A stretch of 64,000 nucleotides of DNA from Bimastos eiseni (GCA_959347315.1 OY365811.1:39166633-39230632), one strand, 5' to 3'; counted from the stretch's first letter, positions 1 to 11,768 are shown. The notes: generated by a model not told the origin, from the sequence alone. Program-made: numbers and translations.

Positions 1-119
1 AGCGCTGGTCATTAATGGTTGAAGTTATAGTGATTTAGTGAAATACATCTGTTAGCAAAACTATGCACAGTAATCTGAAAAGAGTCATCGCTCATGGGCC
101 CACGCACAAGCGTGAAACC

Positions 120-240
120 AACCAGCACATATATACATATATATATGTATGTGTATGTGTGTATGCTTGTTTGTGTGCGTGTGCATGTATGTGCAAATGT
201 GTATGTATATGTGTGTATGTGTGTGTGTACGTGCGAGTTC
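120..240. repeat. TG/TATG-rich microsatellite
   Basis: Imperfect TATA/TGTG/TATG steps. The overlapping open frames on both strands are Cys/Tyr/Val- or Thr/His-rich and reflect the repeat, not a gene. Nothing gene-like is seen in 240-470. Confidence 0.8.
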
Positions 241-476
241 AAGGTCGAATGGAATCGTTGAGTTGCTGAGGCAGATGGCTCTTCCTTCGTTCGTGGCATC
301 GTATGACCTGTTGAGCATCTCCTCTTTTATCTGCTTAGACTCAATTAATTTCAGACGACGTCTGCTTCTGCGACAGACAGATCGCTCAGTCAATTGGCCA
401 CAGCTGTAGAGGAAGGGAGCCAGTGTAATGGACCCAAGGGACCCTTCGGACGCCACCAAGGATAATTCTATCGTGC

Positions 477-1055
477 ATCACAGAGTTCGACGTCGTTATC
501 AACCACCACCGTCGTCATCATCGCCGTCGTCATCATCATTATATCTTTTATTATCATCATCATCATCATTGTCTTTATCATGATGATCATTGTCGTCATC
601 CTCATCTACGTGTTCTTCTCTCTTCCTCCATCTTCTCAAGTAGCATTCCTCTTCTCTGCTTCTCCAATACTTTGTCTCCTACTACTTTATTTCGCTGGTG
701 TCTTCCTCCTCCTCCTCCTCCTATCTTCTTATCCTCCATCCTCCTGTTCGTTCAACCTGTCACCCTCCCTCCCTCCCTCACTATTTTTCAAAATCCTCCT
801 ATTTTCCTCCTTAAACCCTTCTCCCTCTTCTCCCCTGTCCCATCCAATTCCTACAGCATCCGATTAATCCTTCTTCTACCCCTCCTCCATCCTCCATCTT
901 CCTCCCCTTCCTCTAATACCATCCTCCTCCTTCATCTATCAATCTCCCTCCTCTTCCTCCTGCCTCCATCCCACCTATCCCAGATATTCCTCCTCCATTC
1001 CATCACCTCTTGTCTCATCCTCCTCCCGTCATACCCTCCTCAGCAACTTCATTTA
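477..1055. repeat. TCA/TCC pyrimidine-rich tract
   Basis: About 580 bases of almost uninterrupted C/T on the plus strand, starting as (TCA)n near 510-575 and becoming TCC/CTTCCT. Ser/Pro/Leu-rich frames here are compositional. Nothing recognisable follows in 1060-1360. Confidence 0.8.
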
Positions 1056-1361
1056 CAATGACTCCCCTAGGAGAATCGGACACCGGCTTTTAGCGCAGAA
1101 CATCCGTCGTCCTTCGTCCTTCGTCCTTTCAGCCGCCGGACGTCGCTCCATCTAGCGGCGAATGAGGCAACAGATCGCGATCTCTATGTTCTCCGACATA
1201 TGGCTTTAGATCGGTCGACGGGGCACCAGATTAAAACAGCCGGCCTTAATATCTACAGAAAATGAAATCTAAACACGGAGCCATCAGACAGACGCCAACA
1301 GGATGGGATTTCAACCCTTTATAGGAGAATTCTTTAACGCATTGACTTTATAACTCAGATT

Positions 1362-1582
1362 CTGATGGTAATGATAAAAACGGTGATGATAATTATGGTA
1401 ATAGGCCTAATAATAACAATAATGATAATGATAATAATGATTGTAATAATAATGATAACAATTACAATCATGATAGCAACAGCAATTACAACAGTAAAAG
1501 CAATGATAATAACAGTAACAATAACAATAACAATGATAATGAAAATAATAATAATAATAATAATATTAGTAATAAAAATAGC
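1362..1582. repeat. AAT/GATAAT microsatellite
   Basis: Imperfect AAT, GAT and AAC triplets over about 220 bases. Frames here are poly-Ile/Met or Asn and are not genes. Confidence 0.8.
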
Positions 1583-1796
1583 AGCAACAACAACACGACT
1601 ATTATTGGAGAGTCTAAGCCCATCTGTATAACTGCATCTCACTGTTACCTGATCTCGCTGTAGCCCAAGCATGCGTACATTGAGACATTTAAGCATACTT
1701 ACATACATGCATGCAAATCATATATGGACAACCTCTCCTATGCGACGCAGCTCTCGCGAATAAGCTGATGCCCTGGAAAAAGCTAAAGTGAACATG

Positions 1797-1985
1797 CCAA
1801 CGAGCGACCAAATGAGCAAATGAGCGAGCGAGCGAGTTAGTGAGAAAGTGAGCCATCGAGCCATTGAATCAGTGAGTAAGTGAGCCATCGAGCCATTGAA
1901 TCAGTGAGTAAGTGAGCCATCGAGCCATTGAATCAGTGAGTAAGTGAGCCATTGAATCAGTGAGTAAGTGAGCCATTAAGCCCGT
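1797..1985. repeat. Minisatellite, unit of about 33 bp (GAGCCATTGAATCAGTGAGT core)
   Basis: Starts as (GAGC)n near 1820, then three to four near-identical units of about 33 bp carrying the words GAGCCATT and GAATCAGTGAGTAAGT. The last units are shortened. Confidence 0.8.
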
Positions 1986-2099
1986 CCATCACCTGAATGT
2001 CCAGATACGACCATGGTCACCATACACTTTCCGGTGGATCGTTCGCTTCAACCCTCTACAGTATCTCCAGCGCCTTCTCCATATCTGCGTCTCCTCGTC

Positions 2100-2325
2100 A
2101 ATCCGTCTGGCCGTGTCTGTCTCTTTCTATATGCTCGTCTGTCTATGTCTGTCTCCTTGTTCGTTCGTTTGTCTATGTCTGTCTTTTTGTCCCTTAGTCT
2201 GTCTATGTCTGACTCTCTGTCTCTGTATGTCTCCCCGCCCATCCGTCCATGTCTCTCTCTTTATCCATCCGTCTGTGTACATCTGTTCTATATCCGTCTG
2301 CCTATTCTTGTGACCGTTCCTTCGA
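2100..2325. repeat. GTCTGTC-rich microsatellite
   Basis: Imperfect TCTG/TGTC repeats. Open frames in several phases are low-complexity Ser/Cys/Leu. The flanking stretch 2330-3300 holds no gene I can support, only short CT-rich patches and a CAG-rich patch at 2390-2420. Confidence 0.75.
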
Positions 2326-3312
2326 CCGGTCTACGAGTTATCGTCCTCTGAGGCCCGGATGCATTACATCATGAGCGATAGAGCATCACCAGCAGCAGCA
2401 GTACCAGCAGCAGCAGTAGACAAGGCATCGGTCGGAGACGATGTTCCGGGTGAATGAGAAACGGTCACCTGCTGGCCTCCTCCGTGTGTACAGTCAGACT
2501 CGGCCAAACAGTCGTCTATGATATCAGTCATTGAGTTCCCTTTCCCAAAACTCATCCTTTCCTCTCTCATACGGCATTCATCTCTTCTTGCAGGCCTTCG
2601 AACCCAATTCCTTCGATGTTATGTATAAACTGCCTTCCTCGCTAACTCACTTCCATCCTCTCAATTCCTCTAATTCTATGTTTAAACTGCCTTATTCAAA
2701 ATTCCGCCGATGTTATGTATAAAATGTCTTTCTCCAATTCCTCCAATACGTTGAATAAACTATCTTCCTCACCGACTTCCTCCAAATTCCTCTAATCTAT
2801 GCATCATAGATGGTTACTACAATCATTTCTGCCAATTGCTTCTCTTATTCCCTATCCAAAAAGTCCAACCTTATTCTCAAGCACCCAACTCATCCACGAG
2901 TTATACATGCAGTAGTCCCTCGTCTACACGTATCGACAGCGATCGTATTTGTGACATATTATAGGTGGGATACTACTCCCTCTTTTCCACATCACCCTCT
3001 ATCTCCCACCCACACATTCTCCATCTCGCTCCTCTTCTTCCCTTCCCATAAACCCGCATTAGAATTAAAAAAATAGTTGGGCTTCGCATAGGTCTATCGC
3101 ATTCGATGTAAACAAATCCTGTGAATGAGATTGCATGGAGCTCGGGGCCGTATGAAAATGTCAGCCTTTCCTTTGTTAGGCATTGTTCCTTCGGTTGATA
3201 AACTGGCGCCTAATAAAGGAAGGGGTGCGTCTAGAAGGAAATAATAGTAATCGTAGACGAATCGGACAGGGTCCCCAGCGGTCGAGACACATTCATCACA
3301 TTGCTCACCCAT

Positions 3313-3605
3313 TCACCAGTATCTCTCTCACTGTCTCTGTATCTGTGTGCCTGTGCGTCTGTGTCTGTGTGTCTGTCTCTGTATCTGTCTTTGTCCCTGT
3401 GTGTCTGTGTGTATGCCTGTGTATGCACCTCTGTCACTCTCTCTCTCTCTCTGCCTCTGCGACTGTATCTGTCTCCCTCACTGTCTCTGCCTCTGTCTCT
3501 TTGTCTGTCTCTATATCTCTGTCTCTCCCAAAATCTATGTCACCGTCTCTGTATCTGTTTCTGTCTATCTGCATGTCTGTCTGTTTATCTGGTTATCTCT
3601 CTCCA
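3313..3605. repeat. TCTGTC/TCTC microsatellite
   Basis: Nearly 300 bases of CTGT, CTCT and TGTG steps. All open frames crossing it are compositional. Confidence 0.8.
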
Positions 3606-3729
3606 TAAGTAAGTTCCATTGTATCGGTGCGTCCCTGTTTCTTTCTGTTTCTGTTTTTCCGCATACGAACACGATTTCTGTATTTTCTTCGGCAATGAAA
3701 GCAACTGACTCCAGAGGGGGTTGGCTGGT

Positions 3730-3982
3730 TGGTCTGGTAACATTACTCCTTACAGCCATATTACACCGTAATCGCAGACTGTCAATTTATGAAGCGCTAC
3801 TCTATGGTCAATCTGGGCTGGGCACCAACATATTGGTGCCCAGCCCAGTCGTGTTAAAGGGGTTTTTACTGCAAGGTGGCTTGACCAACCTTTGTGAGAG
3901 CCGAATACAAAGGTCTGGGCAAAACAGAGAGTTAGCGTTACTGGGTAATTACTGGCTTGTAACGTTGGAGGTAACCAGTCTA
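3730..3982. mobile_element. Palindromic (foldback) MITE-like element
   Basis: Outer segments are related in inverted orientation: a CTGGTAAC..TTACAGCCA..GTAA block near 3734-3771 matches, inverted, a TTACTGG..TGGCTTGTAA..GTAACCAG block near 3938-3980. The middle contains a perfect 16-bp stem with a 4-nt loop (3813-3848). No coding capacity. I found no clear target duplication, so the ends are approximate and the superfamily is unassigned. Confidence 0.5.
3813..3848. repeat. Perfect 16-bp inverted repeat (hairpin)
   Basis: CTGGGCTGGGCACCAA (3813-3828), loop CATA, then the exact reverse complement (3833-3848). It is GC-rich and would form a very stable hairpin in RNA or single-stranded DNA. 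Confidence 0.95.
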
Positions 3983-4315
3983 AGTAGTAATTATTGTTAG
4001 TATTATTATTATTATGAATTTATTAGGCACCGCTACATAAGGATGAGGCTTGAGCGAGGGAGAGATCTAACTAATCGGCTATCGTGAGAATAATTTTCTT
4101 TTGTTCTATTGTCTTTGACAAATGACTCTGTTGTCTTCCGCCGATCCTTTGTTTGTTGGCAGAAAATCGCCATTTTTTAATCCAACGTCTTTGTTCTCCC
4201 AGAAGTCATTGTTGCGGCTTCGATTTTTCTTTGATGTGTTTCTGTGATTTCGCAGACGATAATCGACCGCTTTGTTTACGCTTTGAGAGACATTAGGGAG
4301 ATGTATAAATTTAAG

Positions 4316-4425
4316 AACACATACACACACGCGCGCACATACATGCACACATAATTCACTCACACATAATATGCACACATAAACCTACATACACATGCAC
4401 ACACACGCACACACACACACACGTA
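4316..4425. repeat. CA-rich microsatellite
   Basis: ACAC/ATGCACAC repeats. The upstream interval 3990-4315 holds only a short ATT tract and no recognisable gene. Confidence 0.75.
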
Positions 4426-4499
4426 TGCATACGTATTGAACGCAGAGACAGAGACATCGCGCATGCGCAATTGTTCACGACTTCTTGGATTCAATTGCA

Positions 4500-4850
4500 G
4501 AAGATGTGAAGAAGGAAAAAAAGAAGAAGAAGATGATGATGAGGTAGATGAAGTAGGAGAAGAAGAAGAGGAGGAATAAGAGAAGAGGAGGTGGAGCAAG
4601 AGGAGGAGAACAAGAAGAAGAAGAGGATGAGAATAATAAAATACGAGGAGAAGAAGAAGAAGTGAATAGGAGGAGGACGAGGACGAGGAGGAGGTGAATT
4701 AGACGTAGAAGAGGAAGATGTTGAGGAGGAAGAGGTAGAGGCGGAGAAGAGGAGGAGGTGGAGAAGAGGAGGAGGTGGAGAAGAGGAGGAGGACGAAAGT
4801 AGGGGAGAAGGAGGAGAAGAAGAAGAAGAGGAATAAGAAGAAATCTTAGT
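4500..4850. repeat. Polypurine tract (GAA/GGA)n
   Basis: About 350 bases that are almost all A/G on the plus strand, with GAAGAAGA and GGAGGAGG blocks. Minus-strand Ser/Leu/Pro frames are compositional. Such tracts can form triplexes (H-DNA) in principle. Confidence 0.85.
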
Positions 4851-5167
4851 TGTTCGCTTTTTCTCTCGCAAAGCAATTCTCTGAGCATCGAATTCGAGCA
4901 AGAGCCGCGATCGTAGCGACCTCTGTCCGCCTGACTTAATTACGCAGAAACGAAATTAGGATAATTGAGTTAATTAGACGATGAACAAGACGGAACAATT
5001 CCAGATGCGCAATGATTGCGACTTCACACAATCTATGGGGCCGAGACCAGATTTTCAGGACATTTAATAAGCAGTTTATCTACAGCCATCGGAAAACGGT
5101 TTATGGCGATTGGTTAAGTCACAATCAGAACCTTTTTAGCCCATGCGTGGGATACGGTGGTCTATTA

Positions 5168-5246
5168 CAGTGCTGGTTGAAACATTGTCACTGCTCTGGT
5201 AGCGCCAGAGCCAAGACGGAAGAAAAAAGGAGGGCGACGTTAATCT
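5168..5246 (+). repeat. Interspersed repeat 'core B' (copy 1)
   Basis: Contains GGTTGAA, a CTCTGG..CCAGAG hairpin and AGGAGGGCGACG. The same ordered words recur at 30361-30460, 38120-38155 and 50784-50856. No tRNA-like promoter is evident in this fragment. Probably a piece of an old SINE or LINE tail. Confidence 0.55.
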
Positions 5247-5261
5247 GAATATTAAGCTCAC

Positions 5262-5405
5262 ATTGATTACTTACTTACTAACTGACTGACTGGCTGACTG
5301 ACTGATTGATCGCTCGATCGATTGAGAGACGAATTGATTGCTTTATTGATTGATTTATTGATTGATTTATTGATTGATCGATCGATCGATTTTATGATTG
5401 ATTTA
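5262..5405. repeat. ACTG/GATT microsatellite
   Basis: (ACTG)n passing into (GATT)n and (GATC)n. No coding signal. Confidence 0.8.
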
Positions 5406-5464
5406 TAAAATAGTCATTGTTGGGACATAGCGTCATTTAACATCAAGTCACCAATCAACCCATA

Positions 5465-5522
5465 TACAGTTGGAGCTCTCGCCTGTAGCTTGAATGCTAT
5501 GGACTCGAATCTGTTTCTCTCA
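5465..5522 (+). repeat. Possible decayed tRNA-derived SINE head
   Basis: Resembles the 3' half of a tRNA-like SINE: CTCGCCTGTAGCTTGAATGC followed by a damaged B-box-like GGACTCGAATC. The A box is not convincing. Confidence 0.3.
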
Positions 5523-5574
5523 GACGATTACTGTGCATTAACGTTGAGCTACGTCACTATACAGCGGAGCTTAA

Positions 5575-5785
5575 TGGATAAAGATAATAGATAATGCTGT
5601 AATGATGACAATGACGACTAATGTTACGACGATGAAGACAGCGATAAAGATGACAATGACAATGAAGATGGCGATGACGACTAATATGACGAATAAGATG
5701 GCGATGGATATGGCGATAAAACTGACGATTAAGATGGCGATGAAGATGGCTTTGTAGATGACGATGTTTTTAGCGATTTACCTAA
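5575..5785. repeat. GATGGCGAT/GACAAT microsatellite
   Basis: Imperfect GATGGC, GACGAT and GATAAA units leading directly into the LINE fragment that follows. Confidence 0.7.
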
Positions 5786-6894
5786 TGTATCTTCTTGTTA
5801 TTTGCTGATAATACCAACCATTTTCCATCTCACAAATCCTATGATAAACTAATTTTGTCGATGAACCAAGAACTTGAATATGTCAACGATTGGTTTAAGT
5901 CGAATAACTACATTCTATTCACTTACATCGTAAGAGATGGTACACTTAATAACGGTATACTTAATTTAGACGGTGTCCCAATTCCCTGAGTTAGGCCTAT
6001 CTCAACCATATCTCTAGGCTTTCGTGTAGACCAGAGTCTTACATGGAACGATAATATCCAAAGTATCTCAGGGAAAATTGTCAAAAGCATAGGAATCTTG
6101 TCACGAATATCTTATCTTCCATCCCTAATATCCGCATTGCATTGTATACTATGCACCATGATTCATCCCTACTTATTCTATTGTAACGAATTATTGACTA
6201 CTAACCACCGATCCAGGTTAACACCCTTCGCATGGTTTCTGGTCGCAACCACTTTATTTCCATCAACTGACTTCATCTATAACAGCTTAAAGCTTAACAT
6301 CCAGCAAATAACGTTATTCCAGATAAACGAGTTCGTGTGTAATTAGGCCGACAGATCCGATCATTCGAGGACCACTCCAAGTACATTTTCTATTAAATGT
6401 ATTGGTCCCAAAACTTGGAATAATCTACCTAGCGCCTGACGCCACACAAATGTCTTTTTAAACGTAGACTTCATGTTTACCTCTTGGCACAACCTAATTC
6501 CCTGACGGTGTATTGTTGAAATACTATCTGAGTTTATTTCTATTTTGTCCAGTTTCTTGATTTTGACCTTTGCGTTTTTGTTTTATGTTCGCTGTACATG
6601 ATTGTCGATTTCATAATTAAATAATTAAGCATTTAGCAAACACGTTCATCTGTATCGCTTATAATATTATGTCATCATAACCAGCTGCTATAAATTTAAA
6701 ATATGAAAGGGTTATACCCTGCCATCGGGATCTATGAACCGGGGCACTATCTTTTCTCTATTCTTCCCTTTCATTCTATCTTCTGTTAATTGAACTCTGT
6801 AATTATAGTAATTATAGTGATGAATTAATGTAATTATAGTGTATTGTTTGTCTGACGGGTATTAATAAAAACCTATGGTTATGGTTATGGTTAT
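5786..6894 (+). pseudogene. Decayed 3' fragment of a Jockey/CR1-like LINE
   Basis: Translating the plus strand gives pieces of a non-LTR reverse transcriptase C-terminal half in one frame. These are LFADNTNHF (5798-5824; a decayed catalytic FADD motif), then NQELEYVNDWF, then after an in-frame stop at 5987-5989 GFRVDQSLTWNDNIQSISG and KSIGILSRISYLP, then PYLFYCN. A later frame gives a GPKTWNNLP-like piece near 6408-6430. This order matches the thumb region of Jockey/CR1-group LINE ORF2. A short deletion follows the NDWF block, and stops and frame changes show it is dead. The 3' end carries TAATAAAAACCT and an (ATGGTT)n tail at about 6874-6892, typical of a LINE terminus. The upstream part of the element is missing (5' truncation). 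Confidence 0.8.
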
Positions 6895-7454
6895 GAACAC
6901 GGCGATGAAGATTGCAATTAAAAAGACGACGAAGATGGCAATGAAGATAACGAATTCTCAACTTGTTCTAATGGGAAATTTTTGACGGCAGGCTTTTGGT
7001 TTATGCAACCATATTTTAAATTGCATTTTACCTGAAACTCACTTTCCCGATCATCGAAATACGCTAATTGCGTCTAAAAGCATCATAACTAATGGCGCCG
7101 CAAAAATGATCTGCTGTTCATCGATTTTCTGAGACTCTGGTGCAACGTATGAATTTAGTCGGCAAAAATTCTTGCGCTAAAAAAATTCTTCACTCAATAA
7201 TTGCATGCGTCATGCGGAGAAAGGGAGTCGGTTAAATAGCAGATTTTCTGCACGTGTGGTACTGACATAGGCAGGGTTTTTGACAAAATGCAAGGTCAGC
7301 CGACAGCTGCTAGGCAGGTGGATGCGATTATCTGACAGTATGTCAGTGATCATTGTACAATCGTCTGCCGTTTGACACATCTATATGCTTGGCAGTAAAC
7401 GGTACAAGGATCTGTGACAGAGTATACGGATTCGATTCTTTTGTCTCTCTATAC
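6895..7454. other. No recognisable feature
   Basis: Single-copy-looking AT-rich DNA. I see no ORF of note, no RNA gene and no convincing repeat. Confidence 0.5.
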
Positions 7455-7625
7455 TTTACAGTCGGTCAATCAGTCACTCATTTAGTCAGTGAGTCAGTCA
7501 GTTAGTCAGTGAGTCAGTGAGTTTGTCTTCTGGCTGTCTATCCGCTCCTTTCAGTCAATCACTCACAACAAAATCAGTCAATTAAGCAATCAGTCAGTCA
7601 ATCAGTCAGTGACCTGTCTGTCTAT
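7455..7625. repeat. GTCAGTCA microsatellite
   Basis: Tetranucleotide AGTC/GTCA repeats with interruptions. Confidence 0.75.
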
Positions 7626-7874
7626 CTTCCTGCCTGCTTTCCTTCTCTACTCTTTTTGTCTGTCCGTCAGCCACTTGTCACTCTATCACCTGTACATGTA
7701 TTTGAAATAACTATGCACTCCAACTTTTAGATCCCATTCGCTTGTGAATAGACGAATCAATTTCTTATATTGAATCACATCGATCGATCGACTTATTGAT
7801 TGTTTGGATAACGTATTAATTTCCGGATTAATAGAGCTAAAGAGATCGGTGGATCTCCAAGAACATACCTACAT

Positions 7875-8195
7875 CTAGCCAACAACAGACAGAAACAAAC
7901 GGACAAACAGAAGGGGAAGGAAACACAGACCGCAACACGCAAACTGAAAGCGAGAGAGACAGACAGAGACAGAGACAGTGACAGGCATATATGGACAGAC
8001 AGGCATAGAATGACAGACATATTGAGACACCTAGACAGACGTAGACCGGTACGCAAACAGATATACAGACAGACAGGCAGGCAGACTGACAAACATACAA
8101 ACACACAGGCAGATGACATACATGCAGACTGACAGACACACAGGCAGACAAACAATCACTCAAACACCCATATTGACAGATACACAGAGAAGGAT
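7875..8195. repeat. ACAG/GACAGA microsatellite
   Basis: About 320 bases of ACAGACAG and ACACAG units. Minus-strand Cys/Leu/Ser frames are compositional. Confidence 0.8.
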
Positions 8196-8459
8196 GTTTA
8201 CTCAGATACGCACTCTGTCTTCTTCCTTCCGTGTCGTTGTGCCTTGGAATGATCGTCTGTTGAGGGATGCTGATGCCTCGGTTGATGAGACTGGCGATGC
8301 TCTCTCTTTCGGATGATGAGACTCCACGCTCGGTCGGTCGGTCGGTCGGTGCGTGTGTGTCGGTGTGTGCTCTTCGTCTCCTGCTTTCATCGCTCTCGGC
8401 TGCTGCTGCTGCTGCTGCTGCAGAAAGTCATCTCAGTAATCGCTCATAGGATGCTAAAC

Positions 8460-9260
8460 GCTCTGCCTCTTCATCCTCCTTTGCCGATCCACTTCTTTTT
8501 CCGCTTCTATTTTCACCTCCGCCGCCTCTTCTTCTTCCTCCTCTTCCTCCTCGTATATCTAACCCTCAAATACCTCTTCCTCCTCTTTTGTTTATCTCTT
8601 TCTATTCTTCACATGCCTTCTACGCCTCCTTATGTACCTCTTCGGCGCTTCGCCTTCCTCAGATACCACTTTCTATTTCCCGTTTACTTCTTTCTTCTTC
8701 TTTTGTACCTCGTTCTCCTCCAAAAATACCTTTATCTTCCTCAATCTTCGTATACCACTATCTCTTTTTATATACCTTATCTTTCACCTCATGTACCTCA
8801 CGTCCTCCTCATTGACCTTGTCGCCTCATTCCCATATACTCTACGTCATCCTCGTTTATCTCTTCATCATCCTCATATACCTCTCCTCCTCGTCATATAT
8901 CTCCTCATATCTCTCTCCTCCTCCTCCTGTATCTCGTAGGATCTGGCTCTTCATCATAAACTTTCTTTTCGTTTACCTCCATCTCCTCTTGCTCCTCATG
9001 TACCTATGCCTCTAATTCCAATTGTTCTTACATCCTCTACTCGCTAATCTTGTAGCCATATCTTCTACCAAATCGTCTCTCTATAGCCTGTATAGTTCCA
9101 TTGTTACTCCTTCTATTCTTGCTCCTCTGCTTCGTCCTGATCCTGATAACCTTCTTCACCTTATGCTCCTCATATAAACGCCTCTTCGAACCGTGTCATC
9201 TGATGCCAACGTGCTTCCACTTCCTCCCATCCTCCTCCTCCTCCTCCTCCTCCTCCTTTT
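8460..9260. repeat. Long polypyrimidine tract (CTT/CCT)n
   Basis: About 800 bases dominated by C/T on the plus strand, preceded by a short CTG-rich repeat (8401-8421) and ending in (TCC)n at about 9230-9256. Overlapping Phe/Leu/Ser-rich frames on the plus strand follow from the composition. Confidence 0.8.
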
Positions 9261-9394
9261 CTTCCTTCTAGTCCTGTAGTAATTGTTAACTTCTTCTTCT
9301 GCCCTTCACTTATTCTCCAATCTGCTATCTGTCTATTTCTGCGTTCTATCTCATTCCTCTTGCTACCCGTGTGCTCTCACTCCTCGTCTCTTTT

Positions 9395-9475
9395 TGTCCG
9401 TCCATCTATCTGTCTGTCTGTCCGTCTGTCCGTCCGTATGTCCGTCTGTCTGTCTCAATGCCTCTCTCTCTCTCT
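9395..9475. repeat. CTGTCCGT microsatellite
   Basis: Short TCTG/TCCG tetranucleotide array. Confidence 0.75.
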
Positions 9476-9797
9476 AACCGTAAAAGGCAGTAGATGTATC
9501 TTTCAATTTCGTTGTAAAATATACAACGTTGCTCTGCAGAAGTAATGTTCCGTGAAGGACGTTGTAGGGCGCATTGAGGCAACCGATCGACAGAAGCCGC
9601 ACTCTGTATGCTTAGACCGATACGTTAGTGTAGCCAGATCTATCTGCGACGATAGCCAAATTATACACAACGCTCAAGTTACTCTTTCTAAATAGGCTAT
9701 CAATGCTTCTTCATCTTCCTCCTCATGTACCTCGTTCGTCTCCTCAAGTGCCTCTTCATTTGCCTCTTCCTCCTCATAAATCCTCTCCTCCTCCTGG

Positions 9798-9945
9798 ATG
9801 GATGGATCGGTGGACGGATTGATGGATGGATGGATTGATGGACGAATTGATGAATGGATGGATGGATGGATGGATGGATGGGTGGGTGGTTGAATGGGTG
9901 GGTGGGTGGTGGGCATGTTGGGTCAATGGGTGGGTGGTTGGATCG
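9798..9945. repeat. GGAT/GGTG microsatellite
   Basis: (GGAT)n grading into (GGGT)n. Pro/His/Ser frames on the minus strand are artefacts. From 9950 to 10395 I see only repeated CTTCTT/CCTTCTT words and no gene. Confidence 0.8.
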
Positions 9946-10395
9946 ATTTAATGATAGGCTCAGCATATGGAGGATATGAAATTGGAATAAGTTAAGTCTA
10001 AGGTGGAAATCGATATATTTCGGGTCACTTATTCAGGTTCGGAGGCTAAATGTAAATCCAAACTTTGAGACTGATTCTCAATTCTTCAACACTGGCTTCC
10101 AGCCGGCTACGCTTCTTCATAGGCGATTGTCCTTCTTGGACCAGTTCGCTTCTTCGGCTATTGTCCTTCTCAGGCCATTGTTCTTCATGGTGTTCATCTT
10201 AGGCAATCATCCTTCTTAAGCAATGGCCGTTCTTGTAGTCAATCATCCTTCTTTAGCTAAGATGCTGCTTATGCGCCTGGCGTCGTTCTTATGCTGCGAT
10301 TGAATGATTGGAAGATCGTTTGATCGGAGACCTTTTCCCTTTCATCTCCAGCCATTGCATTAGGATCGTCGATTATGCGATGGAAAGATCCGTCT

Positions 10396-10403
10396 TTACC
10401 ACC
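10396..10403. repeat. Left 8-bp target-site duplication of hAT element
   Basis: TTACCACC immediately precedes the left terminus CAGTGGCG and is identical to 11761-11768. Confidence 0.9.
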
Positions 10404-11760
10404 CAGTGGCGTAGTGAGGGGGGCGAAGGGGGCGAACCACCCCAAGAGGCACTTGTCCTAAGGGCAATGTGTGCGTATGCGTCTTTGTATGCGTCTTTGT
10501 ATGCTTGCGTGTATGTGTGCGTGTCTTTGTACGTACGCATGCGCGTGTATTTGTCTTTGTATGTGTGCGTATGTGTCTTTTTATCATCATAAAAATTTTT
10601 TCCTGAAAACAAAAACGTATTATCCCTAAACTTTGGCGCCCCTAAAATTTGGCGACCTATGCGACTTACTGTTTCGCCTATGCCAGGAGCAGGCCCTGAT
10701 AGACAAGACGCAAAAGAGAATTTAGACATTATTATTACTATTTTTTTCCATTCGATAGGTGAGAAAGTGATTGTGAAATTAAATTGACTAGCATCCTCTT
10801 GCAATTAATATAAAACAAACTTACAAGCAGACAAGATCATCTGCGCTGTCGTTTATATTTGTTATTTTCATCTAAACTTGATTTCAACTTACCGGCTAAA
10901 TATGTCTTCACTAACTTTAGTTATAATAAAAAATAATTTATTTTGTGATTTTTTTTACGTTTATTAGATTAAAATACCTGCGCTCAGTAGCAGAAGCATC
11001 CAGGAAGTAGAATTGCCCAGCAGTGTTCCCTCTATGCTGGGGTCTCGGAGGCGGCGCACACAAGAATTTAGTGTGGGCACACAAGTGTATTTCTCGAAAA
11101 ACAAATAGACCTATTAAGAAGAACTGTAAACCAATACAAATTAATTGAAGGCTAATTACAATGACGTACAATGCAATACATCATCTGCTCAAACTGCTCG
11201 AAGACACATTTTAGACAAAGGACTTTTCGTAGGTTATCAGAACTTATCACCATAGACTTCAGATCATTTTGTATGGTCTTAATTTAACTATCATCACACT
11301 CAAAATTCCTTGCGCACACGGTCTCTAAAAATTTCAGAGAACATTGCGTGTCCAGTGCTTACAGCTTATATCCATGTTGTTTAATATTTTTTTTTGTAGG
11401 ACTGAAAGTATGAAACTGTACCGTATCCGTAATCTGTATGATAGGTTGCCAGTTACTAGCCTATTCTAGTTACTACACTTACTATGGTGTCATCATGATT
11501 AAATGATATTAAATGAATGCGTCGTCAAACCTTGCGTGCTGAGCAAAAAAAGTTGGAAGAAGGGCAATAACAAATTTCAGTCGTAATTAATGTATTAATC
11601 ATAATGTATGTTATTGAAAACACTGAAAACATGCGTCTTATGTCTATCTCCCCCTCGTGCATATCCGGGATATGCAAAAGAATAAAGTCATGTAAACATC
11701 AGATAGGGACGGCATTTTGTACCTTCGCCCCAGGTGGCACTTTGACTCGCTGCGCCACTG
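10404..11760. mobile_element. Non-autonomous hAT element (about 1.36 kb)
   Basis: Left terminus CAGTGGCGTAGTGAG (10404-10418) matches the reverse complement of the right terminus (11746-11760) at 13 of 15 positions. Both sides are flanked by the identical 8-mer TTACCACC. CAG..CTG termini with an 8-bp duplication are the signature of the hAT superfamily. I see no transposase ORF inside, so it would need one in trans. The interior is composite: a TGTGCGTATG-rich tract (10466-10582) resembling the foldback arms downstream, then a segment with GGCGCC/GGCGACC and a GGAGCAGGCCCTG word near 10687-10699 that may be the end of an older nested element. The remainder to 11700 is AT-rich. Confidence 0.88.
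10466..10582. repeat. TGTGCGTATG tract related to the foldback arms
   Basis: Shares a specific order of variant units with the right arm of the foldback element (17302-17374 and 17600-17670), including ATTTGTCTTTGTATGTGTGC, in the same orientation. This is more than matching base composition. Confidence 0.6.
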
Positions 11761-11768
11761 TTACCACC
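11761..11768. repeat. Right 8-bp target-site duplication of hAT element
   Basis: TTACCACC directly follows the right terminus CGCCACTG and is identical to 10396-10403. Confidence 0.9.
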
